From: Pegea sp. RAD2-039
Taxonomy: Eukaryota; Chordata; Thaliacea; Salpida; Salpidae
Assembly (NCBI GenBank): GCA_034620365.1
Contig: JAQGEQ010000079.1
Coordinates: 496,001 to 560,000 of the forward strand
Reading direction: 5' to 3'
DNA: 64,000 bases
Shown: piece after piece, positions 23,923 through 37,175 of the stretch
Layout of the letters: each line of letters starts with the position of its first letter
Numbering within the stretch: the stretch's first letter is position 1
The notes under the pieces: model-generated
Databases searched by the model: none
Told to the model about the DNA's origin: nothing
What the model saw: only the letters and a program-made list of their open reading frames with translations
Made by a program: the position numbers and the translations under genes

Positions 23923-25653
23923 ATTTAAAGATGTAGATTTTTACTAACACTTTTCTAAAGTATTTTAAGACGTGTCTTAAAAAGCCATAAACAGAAGAAA
24001 ACGACTAAAATGTTTAATACTAAAATATTATTTATAACTTGTTTGATTCCGAAACACACTCGGATCAAATTTTAATAAGATATCATTGTATAAATATGTA
24101 ACTAGAAAAACATTCAAATAGTCAGGCTTCTAAAAACTTACTTCAGTAACAAAATTGTATTCAGAAAGAAGAGTTTTGTTGGGTATCTTTGTTGGTATAT
24201 TTCAACTTTTTTATTTGACTTCAACCAAAACAAAAAGGGTTCCCCTAAAATAAATGTTTAGCTTTGTACATAAAGATGATACTTTAGACAAATGGAAGTT
24301 ATATAAAAAAGCTCATTTTCTAAAACTATTTCTTAAAAATTCAAGTGTTTCTCTTTTTATTTTAAATATTGTATACTTTTACTATTGTACATATTTCAAT
24401 TGATATGTTAATTGTTAAAATTATATTTGATAAAAAGTTATCTAACCCTTTATAACAAATAAAAGTTTAACAAATATTTCTAGTAAAAATGTGATGCTTT
24501 TTATGAGATTTTTATCAAGTATTTTGAAGTTAAAGTTTATGTCTGGATTTATTTCAAACTTTGTTAGGTCAGAAAGTCACCAATTAGTTGCTAATATCAA
24601 ATGGGTTTGGAATTTCCACAAGCTACAAAAATAGTTTACTAAGATCATTAGCTTAATATATATAAAGCATCAAAGTAAGAAAAATTAAAAGAATGAAAGT
24701 TTAAATTTTTAGAAAATTTTTGAAAATATTTTTTAAATTGCCTGAAAATTTGTTGAACAAAACAATTAGTTTTAAAGAATGATTAAAACTAAAAAACTAA
24801 GTAAAAAACCTACTAAGATAAACAATTTAACATTAGTGAATTAGCTGTACATAGATAATCTTGATTAAAATACAAGATTAAAGTAGCTTTCCAAACATGT
24901 GATATTTAACCATTTTCCCACCTTCTTCTATTTTGTCATCTAAAAATTTTGACTCATAATTTATGTTTTACTTATGCTTCTGCAATGTTGGTATTCTTTA
25001 TATATTAATTTTAAATTGTAATACACCTAAGACCTTCCAATTATCTCTTCGCTTATTATATTTAGTTTTTGGCCGCTATAAGACGTGTTGAATTTGCCGC
25101 TCGCAGCCATGTGTTGTATAAAATAGTTTAAGTAAAATTAAAAACTGCAATTTATAAAGAAAATTCAAAGATAGTTAATAATGTTAATCAAAAAAATGCT
25201 TTTATGCCTAAAACATTGATATTTTTATATATAAGCTCAAGATTTGTACACAATAATTTTCAACAATTAAAACAAAAACCAATAAACGTATTTTTCGCAT
25301 AGCTCAAATTTTACTAAGTTTTTATCGATTGCTATTTCTTAAAATGCTTCATATAGTTAAATCTTCTTATTATTAAGTACAAACTGATTTCTAAAGGATC
25401 ACATCGTCATGCTAAGTCAACTAAACTAGCCATCACTTTTTTAAGATATTTTATTGAAGATTATTTGATATTTCTTTATTAAAAATAAGAGAAAAGAATA
25501 TTTGTATTAATGTAGTACTTAAATATTTGATTCAAATTTTGAAATTACTGATTTTTATGTTTAGAAACGCTGATCGTTAAGACTAACGTACGAAGCATGT
25601 TTACAAACGATATTTCAGTATTTTATTTTTAGGCATTTTACAAACTGCTTAAT
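23923..25653 (+). other. 3' region of the channel gene and AT-rich spacer
   Basis: AATAAA-type runs near 24460 may end the CALHM transcript. No coding content is recognised up to the tectonic start, and no TGACGTCA is present. Confidence 0.45.
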
Positions 25654-28600
25654 ATGAAAATAATTTGGATTATTCTTAGTTGCTTAATTCACATTTCATA
25701 TTGTCAAAACTCTTCAGGTAAAGTTTTATTTTACCTAAAAAAATAAATTTAAAAAAAATTTATCTTATAAATCATTAGTTTTTTTCTTATCTACATATGA
25801 TAATTATTTGTCAGTATTTCTAAGGTAATTTAAATTAAATTTTATTTTAAATAAAACATCTTTTCAACTTAGAAAATAATTTAATTTTTGTTTTAGAATT
25901 TGCATTCCTTTCCACATCTAGCAAAGTAAATTTCAATTTCTTTTCCATTCTTCTCGAATCAAATTATGGAAATTCTCAAATAAACTGTTCAATTACTGAA
26001 GCTTCTACTATTGGTGAATTTTTTCTTCATTGAATTGCTTATAATTGATTATCATCAATAATTCTAAGAGTTTTGTGTCTGTTAAAATTTATTCCTTCTA
26101 TACAGACTACAATTTTGTTTCCTATACTGTCCTACAATCTTATTGGACTTATCATTTATTTTAAACCACTTCATAAGTTCCTTTTTATAGTTTCTTTACA
26201 TTTTAGATGAGGCTGAAAATGCAACCTTGAATCCAAGTTGTAAAAACACAGGCAAGTTCTTTTCAAATGTGTTTGATCAGGTTTACTCATAACCTAACTC
26301 TTTTATTCACAATTTAATTACAAATATTTGTTTTTAGATTCTTCAATCACTACATCCTTGTGGAAAATTACCTCTTCATCTTTTATCACCTTACCTGGTT
26401 CTTTAGTAAGTCAAAATTAGATTTAAATAAAGTATTTTTAAGTAAGATTTATCAAAGATTTTTATTTCATTCAATTATTATGGATTCTTTCTAAAGTTTT
26501 TAATGTTGCAGACCCATTTATACCCCATTCAAGTGAAAAGAATAAGCTTGGATTTTAATATAAGAATATTAGAACTTTTGATACTTTCATGTTGTGATAT
26601 CACCAACAATCTTGTTACTACTTCATTAATTGAAATTGATGTTTATCCAAATATTGGTGGGCAGTACAACTACTCAGGTAAAAAGTTATTATTTACCCTG
26701 AAGATAAAATTGGCATTTTTTTTTTACAATTTTGAAGGACCTGTGGTTTTTCCTAACCCTGCTTATACTCACATCGCTTCTTGTCCTTGCGACTTGACTT
26801 TCAACTTTTGTGATATCAACTGCTGTTGTGATCAGGTATTAATCCCAATCCTAACTTCCCATCTCAATCTCGTATTTTCAGGATTGTACCTCAGCATTCA
26901 TAGAAATTTTTGATTGCATAACTGGCCCTTTTGGTGGGGAATATATTAATGATGATGAAAACTTTTGTAATTCCACTAAACTCTCATCTGGCTGGTATCA
27001 GTTTTTATGTGTGGAGTTTTCCAACAATCCGTTTCTAGGAGATTTTTTTACTAATTCTTCCAACAGCTTGAAAGTTCTTCAAAATCAACAGGATTTCGAG
27101 TAATTAGAAAATCATATATTCACTTTGTAACAATTGATATTCACAGAAGTAAAATATCATCAGTAAATAAAGCAACTTACTCATATCAAGCTTCTGATTT
27201 ATTCTTCTTCTACAACAACCCGTTTAAAACCACACTGCCGACAGGATACCAACAAGGAGATATTTTATATTTTAAAAAGTCGGATTCTACTCTCAACAAC
27301 TTCTTAACATTTCCACAAGTAGCTAGATGACTTGAGTCGACATCTACTAACATTATTCAACAGAATAGTGGAAATGTGAGATGTTTACGGGACTCGGTGC
27401 TTGGATACTTGCAACAAGTTGATACAGTATGTGATGTAGAAGTGACCAATGCTCTTTGTGTCCAGGGCAGTGCTTTAGATGCTAGTACCTATTTCCCTGA
27501 TACTTCAACGATTAGTACAAGTATATCTACGACTTTTTCCGTTCAGGTAACAACATTGAATTGTTTTATGCACTAAAATTTATTAACAGCATATAAAACT
27601 TATTTAAAACGTTACAGAAAGATTATTACTGCGTTAACGAGGACGATTATAAAAGGATTAAAAAGCGGGCATCGAATAAAAACTTAAGTGCAAATGGTTT
27701 TCCTGAGAAACCCTTCGGTACTCAAAGTAAGTTACGAAACTAAAATATTACGACAAACATCAGGTAAAAAGCTGAAGCGCAGTTAGAATTTGGTGAAAGT
27801 CACGTGGTCATTAAGATAATTTTCCTTATATAATACGGTCAGTGCTGTACCAGCCGTTTGATGAATGGTAGACTGGTCCAGGGGCTCGAAGACTTCTGGT
27901 ACTATTTACTTGTAGCATGGATTTGTTCTTATCGTAACTTCGTTTTGCGTTGCGAGTCATTCCAACTACCATATTGCGTACCTGTTACAAGCAACTGGTC
28001 TATAAAAAGTTTATTTCAGCAGCAAGGAGTCTCAGATTACACTGAAATGGATTCTAGGTCCTAAGAGAGATTAATCTGTTGGTGAAGCACCCCACTAAAC
28101 ATCTACCCCCTTGTCGCTCAGTTCGATGTTAAATCAGCTCACCTTCTTGTAGAGCTCTACAATGCAAGGACTCGGATTCTTCTTTGACACTTTGTACAAG
28201 TTATCCCGGAAGTTGATGACATGAAGAATTTCATCTGTTATCCAATCCTTGTGCTTAGTATGTTGTGCCGCTGGAGTCTCTCCCCGCTTCAACAAGAACT
28301 CCTCACTATTCAAGATCTCTGGGATGATGGAGTACCCCATTTCACGAATGATACGGGACAGACCAGCAGAGAAAGTGGGCCAATTCTTGGTGTTGTTGGA
28401 AGGTTTCTTCGGAGTGGAGATATGATAATTGGAAGCTAAACAAGTGAATAAATGAAAAAGTTTAAATTGATCAGTAAATTACCCGAAAGGTCAGTTATTG
28501 GATCACTAAAGAAGACTTCATCGTCGGAACAAGTTGGTGAAGGTACTTGATCAACTCCACAGCTCCAATTGTTATTTGGGATCACGTAGCTGAAGTAGAA

Positions 28601-31292
28601 GTTCAGTTTGAATCTCAATCTTTCAACAAACTTACGTTGGAATCACATAATGCATGCTTTCATCAGATTCCATTTGGCAACTATTGATGAAGTCATCCAT
28701 GATGAAAGGAGAACGTTTAATATTCAAAATCTGACTAATCAAGTCAACACGTTCGATACTGTCATCATTTTCAATCCATAAACCTTCCTCTCGTAGATCT
28801 TCATCAAATAAATCCGAAGGACCTTTTACGAGAGGCCAGCTCGAAGGTTTGTCGGGTCTAAAACCATCGACATTGTAAATCGACGCGAAACATGACGTAG
28901 TAATCAAGTCCTGTAAATCACCTGTTAGGATCGAGTAACTCCTGTAGTTCATCTAACAGATCTTCATAAGACTCTGTCGAACTTGTCGAACCAAATCTTC
29001 TGCTAGTAGTGAAGCGTCTGGGTTCTGGAACCAACTCTACGATTTCATTTTTTTGAGGATACCAGGAGAACTCCAAAGACTCGATCTCGCTTTCCTGAGA
29101 TTGTTCCGCATCACCGGGTTGTGTAGAGTCTTCACTCATGTCATGAGGATCCATTTCAACCGAAAATTTGATCTGAAATTTTTATAAAAAAAAATCAAAC
29201 CAGAAATCAGATGAGTTTTGAAGATGATGTTAACCTGTTTAAACCACAGATTTCAAACCTATCATCAAAAACCAAGAATACTCAAATCAAACTTCACTTA
29301 TCGTAGGCAAATCAGAAGAAGACTAAAGATAATAATTAAAAATCGAGGAATCCTCTTTTAGTGACTCCCAATGTTTGCAGAGTACCCCTGGAAAGCTCAC
29401 TTAGCTTTTTTATATCTTTTTTTATGATTGTAAAAAAGGTTTTTTTGTTTCAATATCGAAATAAAAGATGAAATTTTGTTCACAAAAGAAAAGAAATTGT
29501 TTAAAACGTCGAAAAATTCATCAAATTTCTCAATCTTTTCAAACTTTTCATATTTTTAGATTTACTTCTAACTTATTCAGATAATTTATCAAACTGAAAA
29601 TAATTTTTATAAAAAGTTTCTAATTTCATGAAATTTCTGAACAACTTGTTCGTTGAATTATTGTAGAAGTCAATTTATGTCCTGAAGTTTCATCTATTGT
29701 TCTTTCTGATGATGGAACTTGCCAGAATGCTGTAGTTAACGTTACTTATGTGATTATTTGGGAATCCAATCAAATTGTTGGAATTACTGCTTCAATTTAC
29801 CTCTCTAATTTTACTATCAATAAAGGTAACCAATAAATTTCTCATTTTGTAGAATAGTTTATGAAAGAAATATTTTCGATCAGGTGATGAAGATGATGGG
29901 ATGATGACACAGTACTTTCAAGTAAGATACAAACACAACAATCAGACATCTACATCAATAAGATCAGGAAATCCGGGATACAATAAAGGTTTGCCAATCA
30001 TCACTTCTACAGATCAAAGTCTGGCTGGTCGATCAAACAACTTGTATACCTGGAAACCAGGTTAGACTGTCCTCGACTAATATGGTCATTTGTTGATCGA
30101 AAACTTGTGGTAGGGCCGACAGGGTCGTGTGAAAGTGTGGGACTTTCAGAAGTATCTTTTGGATTGGATTATTCATCCGGATGTATTGTTAGATTAAATC
30201 TTGCTAACTTCTCTGATTGTTCTCTTCTTCGTGATCAAGTAGAACGATTCCAACAAAATCTTTTTCAAAATGTAAAGTTTGTTTCACGGTTTGGAAACCC
30301 TGTTGACTTCTCTACAGATTTTCTCGATCTGATGTAGGACTATAAAACCAATTTCTTTCCAACAAATATTGAAGTTGAAATATTTTCAGAGTTGATACTG
30401 ATGACGTCAACGCTACCACAGAGCTTGACTCTACTGGGCAATGTGCTAGGATTCCTTCAACTCTCATCATTGAAGTGATTGTCTCCAAAGCAGGAAAGAT
30501 CCGGGGTTTCCCCTTGAATGAGATTCTTTACATCAGAGTCCGGTTAGTACTTTACAATATTTCAAGTCTTAGTTTTGGGTTTTTTGTTGTAACAAACGTT
30601 TTTTTCAGCTACCAGTGTTCAACTATATTTTGAAAGTTTTGTAAACTTATTTATTAAAAGTAGAAATTCGACTTTCTAATTTGTAATTTGTAATTATCAG
30701 TAAATTTGTAAAATGTTTTGGTTATTAACCCTAAACTTTTAATTGTCTTCAAATTCTATTCGTAATTTTAAGCATCGAATTCGTGATTTTTGATCTAAAC
30801 GATGAAACATCCATCTTGTTTAGTTATCAACGACAATTATGGAAGATGTCTTGCAAAGAAGCTTCTTCATGTGACTTGGACTCAGATGCAGCTGAATCAT
30901 TTCCTATATCTTCAGTTGTCTCGTTTATAGATTTAAACTTGAGTTCTGATGAAGAGTGAGTCTTGTCATATCTAACACGTGAGTTAATTATTTGATATCA
31001 CAGAAGAGATTTCAGCGATAGACGAAATTGTGTTCGAGATGCTACTTGCTGGAAGGAACTGTTTCATCCTTTGACATACTCAGGGTATCAGTTTCAACCT
31101 GCTGATTATTCTTTTGATCAAATTCAATATAATCTCGCTTGTACTTTGCTAATTATATTTTCAATATTTGGTGAGTTAACTTTTTACACATCCGCTTAAT
31201 AATCAAAATCATTTTTTTTAGTGATGATATTGGTTTTAACGGATTGGAAATGGATTGAAAACACTTTCCATGAATATTTCCCATTTATTTAA
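25654..31292 (+). CDS. Tectonic-family ciliary transition-zone protein
   Basis: Tectonics are secreted or membrane proteins of the ciliary transition-zone complex required for ciliary protein composition and Hedgehog signalling. Exon 1 (25654-25717) encodes a clear signal peptide (MKIIWIILSCLIHISYC). Later exons give HPCGKLPLHL, the diagnostic cysteine cluster CPCDLTFNFCDINCCCDQDC (about 26790-26890), and FCVEF-like and GNPGYNKG-type segments (about 29970). The last two exons encode one hydrophobic segment (ACTLLIIFSIFVMILVLTDW) near the C-terminus, as in membrane-anchored tectonics. The stop is at 31290-31292 and an AATAAA lies at 31353-31358. The intron at 27728-29666 keeps phase 1 across 1.9 kb and contains another gene on the other strand. 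A 60-bp intron at 26678-26737 is a multiple of three with no stop. Which tectonic paralogue this is cannot be told. Confidence 0.85.
28071..29154 (-). CDS. Unknown protein gene nested in a tectonic intron
   Basis: Reading the minus strand from the ATG at 29154, five exons join in phase through tiny introns of about 46-64 bp (donors GTGATT, GTAAGT, GTAATT, GTGAGC). The product is about 285 residues. It starts MDPHDMSEDSTQPGD, then is acidic (SQESEIESLEFSWYP, EDLLDELQELLDPNR), followed by RPDKPSSWPLVKGPSDLF, SPFIMDDFINSCQMES and a conserved-looking helical part (LSRIIREMGYSIIPEIL, DWITDEILHVINFRDNLYK). It ends WGASPTD. An AATAAA about 50 bp past the stop on the minus strand fits a poly(A) signal. 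I do not recognise the family. The segment DWITDEILHVINFRDNLYK slightly resembles the linker before reverse transcriptase in some non-LTR elements, but the clean intron structure argues for a host gene. Confidence 0.6.
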
Positions 31293-32833
31293 GCAAAAAA
31301 GACCAATTTGTCCTTTTCATTTGTTACTTTTCACTGTGACTTGATTAAGTTTAATAAAAGTTTTAATCGATTTTTTATTAAAAAGCTTCAAAAAATTGTT
31401 GAAAAAAGTTTTAAATTTATTAAAATAGAAATGAAAAAAAGTTCATTTTCGAATATTCTATATTGACGTTTTTATGATATAATTGTAATAAAGTATTTTT
31501 TAGTAAAAGAAAATTTACTTGAAGTCTACGAACTATATTTTTATATTTATTATTACAATACCGAAATTTTGAAATCCAGTCTAAAATGAAAATCTTTTAG
31601 TAAAAAGCAAAATATTTTGAACAAGGAGATTGAAACAATAAAAAACTAAATATTTTTTAGATGTTCTGAATATTGTTTGTTTAGTGAAGTTGCGATTATA
31701 ACAGCAGTAACCTTACTGTATTCGGTAACTAAATCACCTCAAATCAAACTTATGTTTGTGATTTGCAGTCATTTTGATGGAATACAAAAATTAATTTGAA
31801 TTTTAGTTTGATCTTTCAACCAGGTAACTAGAACTATAATTAACAGTCTCTATATATTTTTTAGCAATCAGGACAAAGTTTAATTTCCAAAGTTGTGTCT
31901 CATAAAACTATTTGTATTGATTTTCTAAAAACTTTATTTCATATTACTTTTTTTGTTTATGGATATAAAACACTTTCATCTTTCTAAACTTGCAGTATTG
32001 AGAAAGACCATCAAAATAGAGTCAACATTTTTCGTGAGCCAAGTCAGAGTCGATGCCACATAGGGCAAGGAAGATATAGGTTATATGATTACCGAGTTTT
32101 AATCAAACTCTGTAAAAATTTCAGCCGAGTGTGCCTCTTGGTCATCGACTTACTTAATAAAAAAAAATTTCAAAAGAAAAATAACCATATAATATATAAA
32201 TAACCACATGCTTTATCATTTGACCTTCTAAGAATTTACGAGTAAAATTCTTTGTTTCATAAACTTTCTGATATTTATTCCTTAATTTACGCCGACCTAT
32301 CAATATATTTATTTTTTGTTATAGTAGCATTTTTTTCATTCTTTTGCTGTTGATAACTTTCCAAGTAAGCGATGTTTCAAGTACTTAGAATTTGATAATA
32401 TTTGACTTTCTGTTTGTAAACTTCTCAAAAATATTGTTTTAAACTTTATATAGTAAGCTTATAAATATTTCACAATTCAAAGTTTGTTCTTTGTTATTTA
32501 TTGACATTTCTTTTGTACAACTCAAGTTTATAAACATTTATATTGTAAAACAAATATATCAGAACAATTTCAGTAACTTCAAATTTGTAATAATAGAGAG
32601 CTTATATGTAGAAAAACAGATATTTTAATGATAACTGAAAGAATTTTAAGTGAAAAAAAGATTCTAGTAATCAAATAATTAACTATAATAAATAGGGCAT
32701 TTAAAGAAAGTTTTTATGAAAAAATAAAATTGTAATAAGCCATAATGTTCCTATTATTTACAGTACATGTTCTTATTGAACTTTAGTAAAATAAATTAGT
32801 AATTTTTAGGCAGATTTTCATCAAATTTTTATC
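31293..32833 (+). other. AT-rich spacer between tectonic and the peptidase gene
   Basis: The first 70 bp hold the tectonic 3' UTR and its AATAAA at 31353-31358. The rest has no recognisable gene and no TGACGTCA. Confidence 0.5.
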
Positions 32834-35800
32834 ATGCTTTCAAGTTCTGCAAACCGACTTCAAATACACAGGTATCTATTACAAAATCATTTAACTTAAA
32901 GTTATTAATTTAGTACAATTTTATTTAATAAATGGTTATCATAATTTTCTTTATAGTGTTTTAAATTTCATTTTTCTATATTTTAATGTAAATAAATGTT
33001 AAATATTTTATTTATATTTTTTATTTATCCATTATAATTCAATTTTTGTGATGATAAGAAATAATTGTTTTCTATTATAAGTTGATATTTTTATTTGAGA
33101 TTTTTGTAATAATATAAAATGATTTAATATTTCTAAACTAGATACTTTTATAGCCAAAATAATTATTTTCAAAATGACATAAACTATGATAATTTTTGTG
33201 CTAAAGAATGTTGATGTACAAATGTATGATCTACTGTCTCATTTTTTATTAAATTTGTATAAACCTTATTCTACTTATAAACCATAATTTATAAATTACA
33301 ATTTTTTTAATGGATTTTTTTAAAGCATTTTTATTTTTTAATTCTTGATGTTTTTTGATACTTAGATTTATATAAAAGGTGGGGAACAGGTTTTTGTTGA
33401 TCATTTTTTAACTAATCATGATAACTTTAATGTTCTCTTATCTGTCAACTTATTTTTTTAACTTTTAACTTCTATAAAATAATAACTTTTATAATTTTTT
33501 TATTAATTTGATAATTGCTCATTTCATTATTATAGCTTTTTATTATATGACTTTATCTTTGTTTATTTTTGGCAAACGTTTTTATGAAGATCATTTATGC
33601 ACAATGAATACTTCTTAAATAAGCTTGATAGATACAAGCATGTTTTCTACCTGATGCTTTTATTACTAACTTAAACCACTTCAAGAAATTTCTTTTTAAA
33701 AGAGTTAACTGGTTTAATAATTTGTTTGCTAGTTACTTGAATTTTATATATAGATTTTATATTTAATGATTAATCTTTAGATAAAAACTTTATACAAATT
33801 ACTCATTATTTTTTAATGCTTATAGACATATTTTGAACTTTGGAAAAGTTTCAAATCAATTATCAGTTCGTTTTATATCCATTTCAAAGTCATACTTTGA
33901 TAAATCTGATGATGGAGTAAGAGTTAGTAGTGAACATTTGTTAAAGAAACAGAAGCGGAACACAGATGACTTGCGTCTATCTCTTTCTCGTCCTTTGAAA
34001 GATTTTCCTGAACTACAATTTGCTACACTTAATAAGGAATCTTATGAAATTAAAAAAACTGTTCTTGATAATGGATTAGTTGTAACAACCCAACCAAAAT
34101 ATGATTCCCATTCAACAGTTGGTGGTATGAAAATGTTTATTTCATAATATAAGTATTATAATTATTAAATATTGTGCTAATTATCAAATAATTTTTTTGA
34201 AGATTATAATTGTATAATCATTTATATTTGAATAGTTCTTATCGATGCTGGGTCACGTTTTGAGGTTGCCTATCCAAGTGGAACCAGCCTACTGCTTGAA
34301 AGATTAGCATTTACTAGGTCTTCGATGGTTCAAAATAAAGATGAATTTATGCAAATATTAGAGTCTTTAGGAGGTATATGTGATTGTCAATCATCAAGGT
34401 AAAGGACATATTTCTGTGAAGCTTTTCATGAAATAAAAGTTTTTTTTAGAGATGTCTTCGTGTATGCTGCTAGTGTTAGTCGAGAAAAAGTTGGTGGTTT
34501 AGTAGAACTATTTGCTGATACTATCTTCCAACCTGTTCTATCTGATGAAGATGTTGATCATGCTAAACAAGGGATCGCTTTTGAAATCCAAGATATTGAT
34601 CTAAGACCCGATCCAGAACCGTTGATGACAGAAACTATCCACGCAGTTAGTTTGCTGTCAACTTTTTCAAACCATTTGCTTTATTGATGGATTTTCAGGC
34701 AGCTTTTAGAGGAAACACGTTGGGATTGCCTCGTTATCCTGAAATTAATTCCTTAAATGATATAAATCGCGAAACTTTGCAAACATTTCTAAGGAGTTAT
34801 TTTGTACCATCAAATATGGTCTTAGCTGGAGTTGGAGTAGATCATGATGAACTGTGCCAACTTGCTGATCAGTATATGACAAGTAGGACTCGATTAGTTT
34901 GATGATCAGAGAGTTAAAATGTTTATCTTCAGCTTCAGCGAGATTGCCATCATGGGGCTTGGATGGAAAGATCGTTCGTGATAAATCCTTAGCTCAATAC
35001 ACAGGAGGTGAAGTAAAGATTGAAAAAAAGTTTGATTTGTCTATGAGCGTCGTTCCAATGCCTGATCTAACTCATGTATCTGTGGGTTTGGAAAGTGTCG
35101 GCTTCACTGTGAGTCCACTGCTGCTTGTGATGATCATAAAATTGATCAAATGTTGATCTCAGGACACAGATTTTATCCCATTTTCAGTTGTGAACATGTT
35201 AATGGGAGGTGGGGGATCTTTTTCAGCTGGAGGACCTGGAAAGGGGATGTTTTCACGTTTGTATCTGAACGTGTTAAACCGGTAAGATTTCATCTTCAAT
35301 CATCTACATCTTTCTAACATTTTCATCTAATAGTTATCATTGGATGTATGCAGCAACTGCTTTTCATCACACTTATCAAGATGGAGGATTCTTCTGCATC
35401 CAGGCTAGTGCTCCTCCAAATAGGACACGAGATTGCATCAGTGTCATCTTACAAGAGTTTGTCAAACTTACTCATGGAGTTGATCCAGTAAGTTGAAGTT
35501 TGCTAAGCAACCAGAAGTCTCGAAGCATCCTGAAAGGAAACTCATTCAATTTTCCCCCTTGCGTTCCTAAGGTTGACCTTTTTGTCCTGGTATCTCGAAG
35601 TATTGCCCTGGTACCTCATTGTCAATATTCTCTGATAGTTGGGGACTTTAAACATCCGTACGTTTTCAAATTTCGATTTCATAGTTTAGTGGTCTTGAAG
35701 CTAATCTGTCCCAGAAGTCCAACTTTTATCCCCATTTTGATGAGAGCTTTTTGGCGCTTTTCCATCCCGATCTTCTTATTCCGATCTTCTTCTTCCAGCT

Positions 35801-36186
35801 AACCACTTTGTACATTTAGGCAGAGCTTGCTCGAGCTAAAAAACAGCTTCAATCAATGCTGATGATGAATCTAGAAGCGCGTCCTGTGATCTTTGAAGAT
35901 GTTGGGCGTCAAGTTCTGGGTACAGGGAGACGTATAAGCCCCAATGATCTTTGTCAGCTTATTGGTTGGTTTTAGGAAGCTTGAAAACCACCCAAATTGA
36001 AAAAGTTGTTTTCCAGATGAAGTTACTAATGAAGATATTATCAGAATTTCTCACAAAATGTTGAAAAGTAAACCTTGCCTATCTGCTGTTGGTAGTTTAA
36101 AAGATTTGCCAAATCTATCGGAGATTGAAACTGCTTTAAAAGGAGATGGAAGACTCACTTCAAGATTCCGTTTCTTTAACCGATGA
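32834..36186 (+). CDS. PMPCA: Mitochondrial processing peptidase alpha subunit
   Basis: This is the alpha subunit of the matrix peptidase that removes targeting presequences. Exon 1 (32834-32871) encodes [13 protein letters not shown] and joins phase 2 to the exon at 33826, giving an Arg/Ser-rich presequence. Then come [32 protein letters not shown], a zinc-site position lacking His-x-x-Glu-His (LLERLAF, as expected for the non-catalytic alpha subunit), [12 protein letters not shown], and [19 protein letters not shown]. The glycine-rich substrate-binding loop [20 protein letters not shown] is at about 35203-35262. The C-terminal part has [48 protein letters not shown] and ends RFRFFNR. All ten or so exons join in phase. 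The 3.4-kb length is due to AT-rich introns. AATAAA lies at 36232-36237. Confidence 0.95.
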
Positions 36187-36567
36187 TTGTTCAATTTTAT
36201 TTGAAAATTTGTCCAACTGTTAAAACTTGTTAATAAAAATTTTACAACTAAAAAAACTTAGTTAGCAGATTTACTTTTCATTTCTTTTATGATTTCTTTT
36301 TTAATTTGTTGTTTTACTCGGGGTAGTAAGATCAATAAAAGATTCATGTTAAAATTAGTTTTAAAACTAAACAATTTTTAGTTCTGAAAATGAGTTTCAA
36401 CTGGTTTCTTTAAATCTTTCAACTTCTGTAATTATTATTTCTATTAAATGATTTTTTGTGTTTAAAACCCATATTTAATAAAAAAATGATAGGCTTCAAA
36501 TAATCAGTTTAGAAATGATAGTGTTGGCAATATTATAACTGTTCAACTTCTGCTTAAACAACACGAG
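36187..36567 (+). other. 3' UTR of the peptidase gene and spacer
   Basis: A poly(A) signal lies at 36232-36237. The remainder leads into the LINE remnant on the minus strand. I see no coding content. Confidence 0.45.
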
Positions 36568-37175
36568 TCATTCTAACATGACAATGTTTGATGGCAGCTG
36601 GTTCCAAGTACTAATTGTGTGGTATGCGAAAAAATTTGCTTTGATTAACGTACTAGGTAATGTGGGCTTATTAAGATGTAATGTATGTCGTCTGAGTTGA
36701 TATAACTTGAGGGAAGGACTAATGGAAAACAAAGTATCGAATTGAAGGTCAATTAAACTTTGGATAATTTTAAAAATAAGAATTAAGTCGTATTTAATCC
36801 GCCGAATTTCCAAAGTATTTAAATTGAAGAACCTGAGACGATGTTTATAACTATGGTATTTAATATTCAGCTTCCTACATACTAATCTCGTAAATGTTGC
36901 CTAAACAGACTCGATTATTTTGATATCACTAACTTGATATGGCATCCATGCACTGACATTGTGTTCAAGAATTGGACATACGTACAATTTGAAAAGATTG
37001 ATAAAAAAGCATGGGTTCTTAGAATTAAAGGTCTTTATAATAAGGAAGACAAAGTTGATTGATTTTGCAAAGATGTTGGAAACATAATTGTACCATTTAA
37101 AGTCAGATGATAGAAGAATGCCAAGGTCTCTTTTGAGTCAGGGAAGATCTCCGTTTCACAAAGTCATGCTGAACA
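36568..37175 (-). mobile_element. Broken non-LTR (LINE) retrotransposon, 3' end of the ORF
   Basis: On the minus strand, from about 37173, a QHDFVKRRSSLTQ segment corresponds to the QHGF motif of LINE reverse transcriptases. The frame then shifts with an apparent deletion of the YxDD core. It resumes at about 37138 with LGILLSSDFKWYNYVSNI and continues through LYVCPILEHNVSAW, the usual thumb/connection region of jockey/CR1-like elements. A TAG at 36901-36903 interrupts it. After that come LVCRKLNIKYHSYKHRLRFF and the typical last motif FFAYHTISTWNQLPSNIV, ending at 36568. It is 5'-truncated, internally deleted and interrupted by a stop, so it cannot make a working enzyme. The clade is not determined. 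Confidence 0.82.

Noticed and set aside
27858-28064. A plus-strand 68-residue frame in the large tectonic intron
   Set aside because: It does not connect in phase to tectonic exons and lies opposite the 3' end of the nested minus-strand gene.
28134-28340. A non-LTR retrotransposon fragment based on the DWITDEILHVINFRDNLYK segment
   Set aside because: The similarity is short and I see no endonuclease or reverse-transcriptase motifs around it. In-phase introns and a poly(A) signal fit a host gene better.
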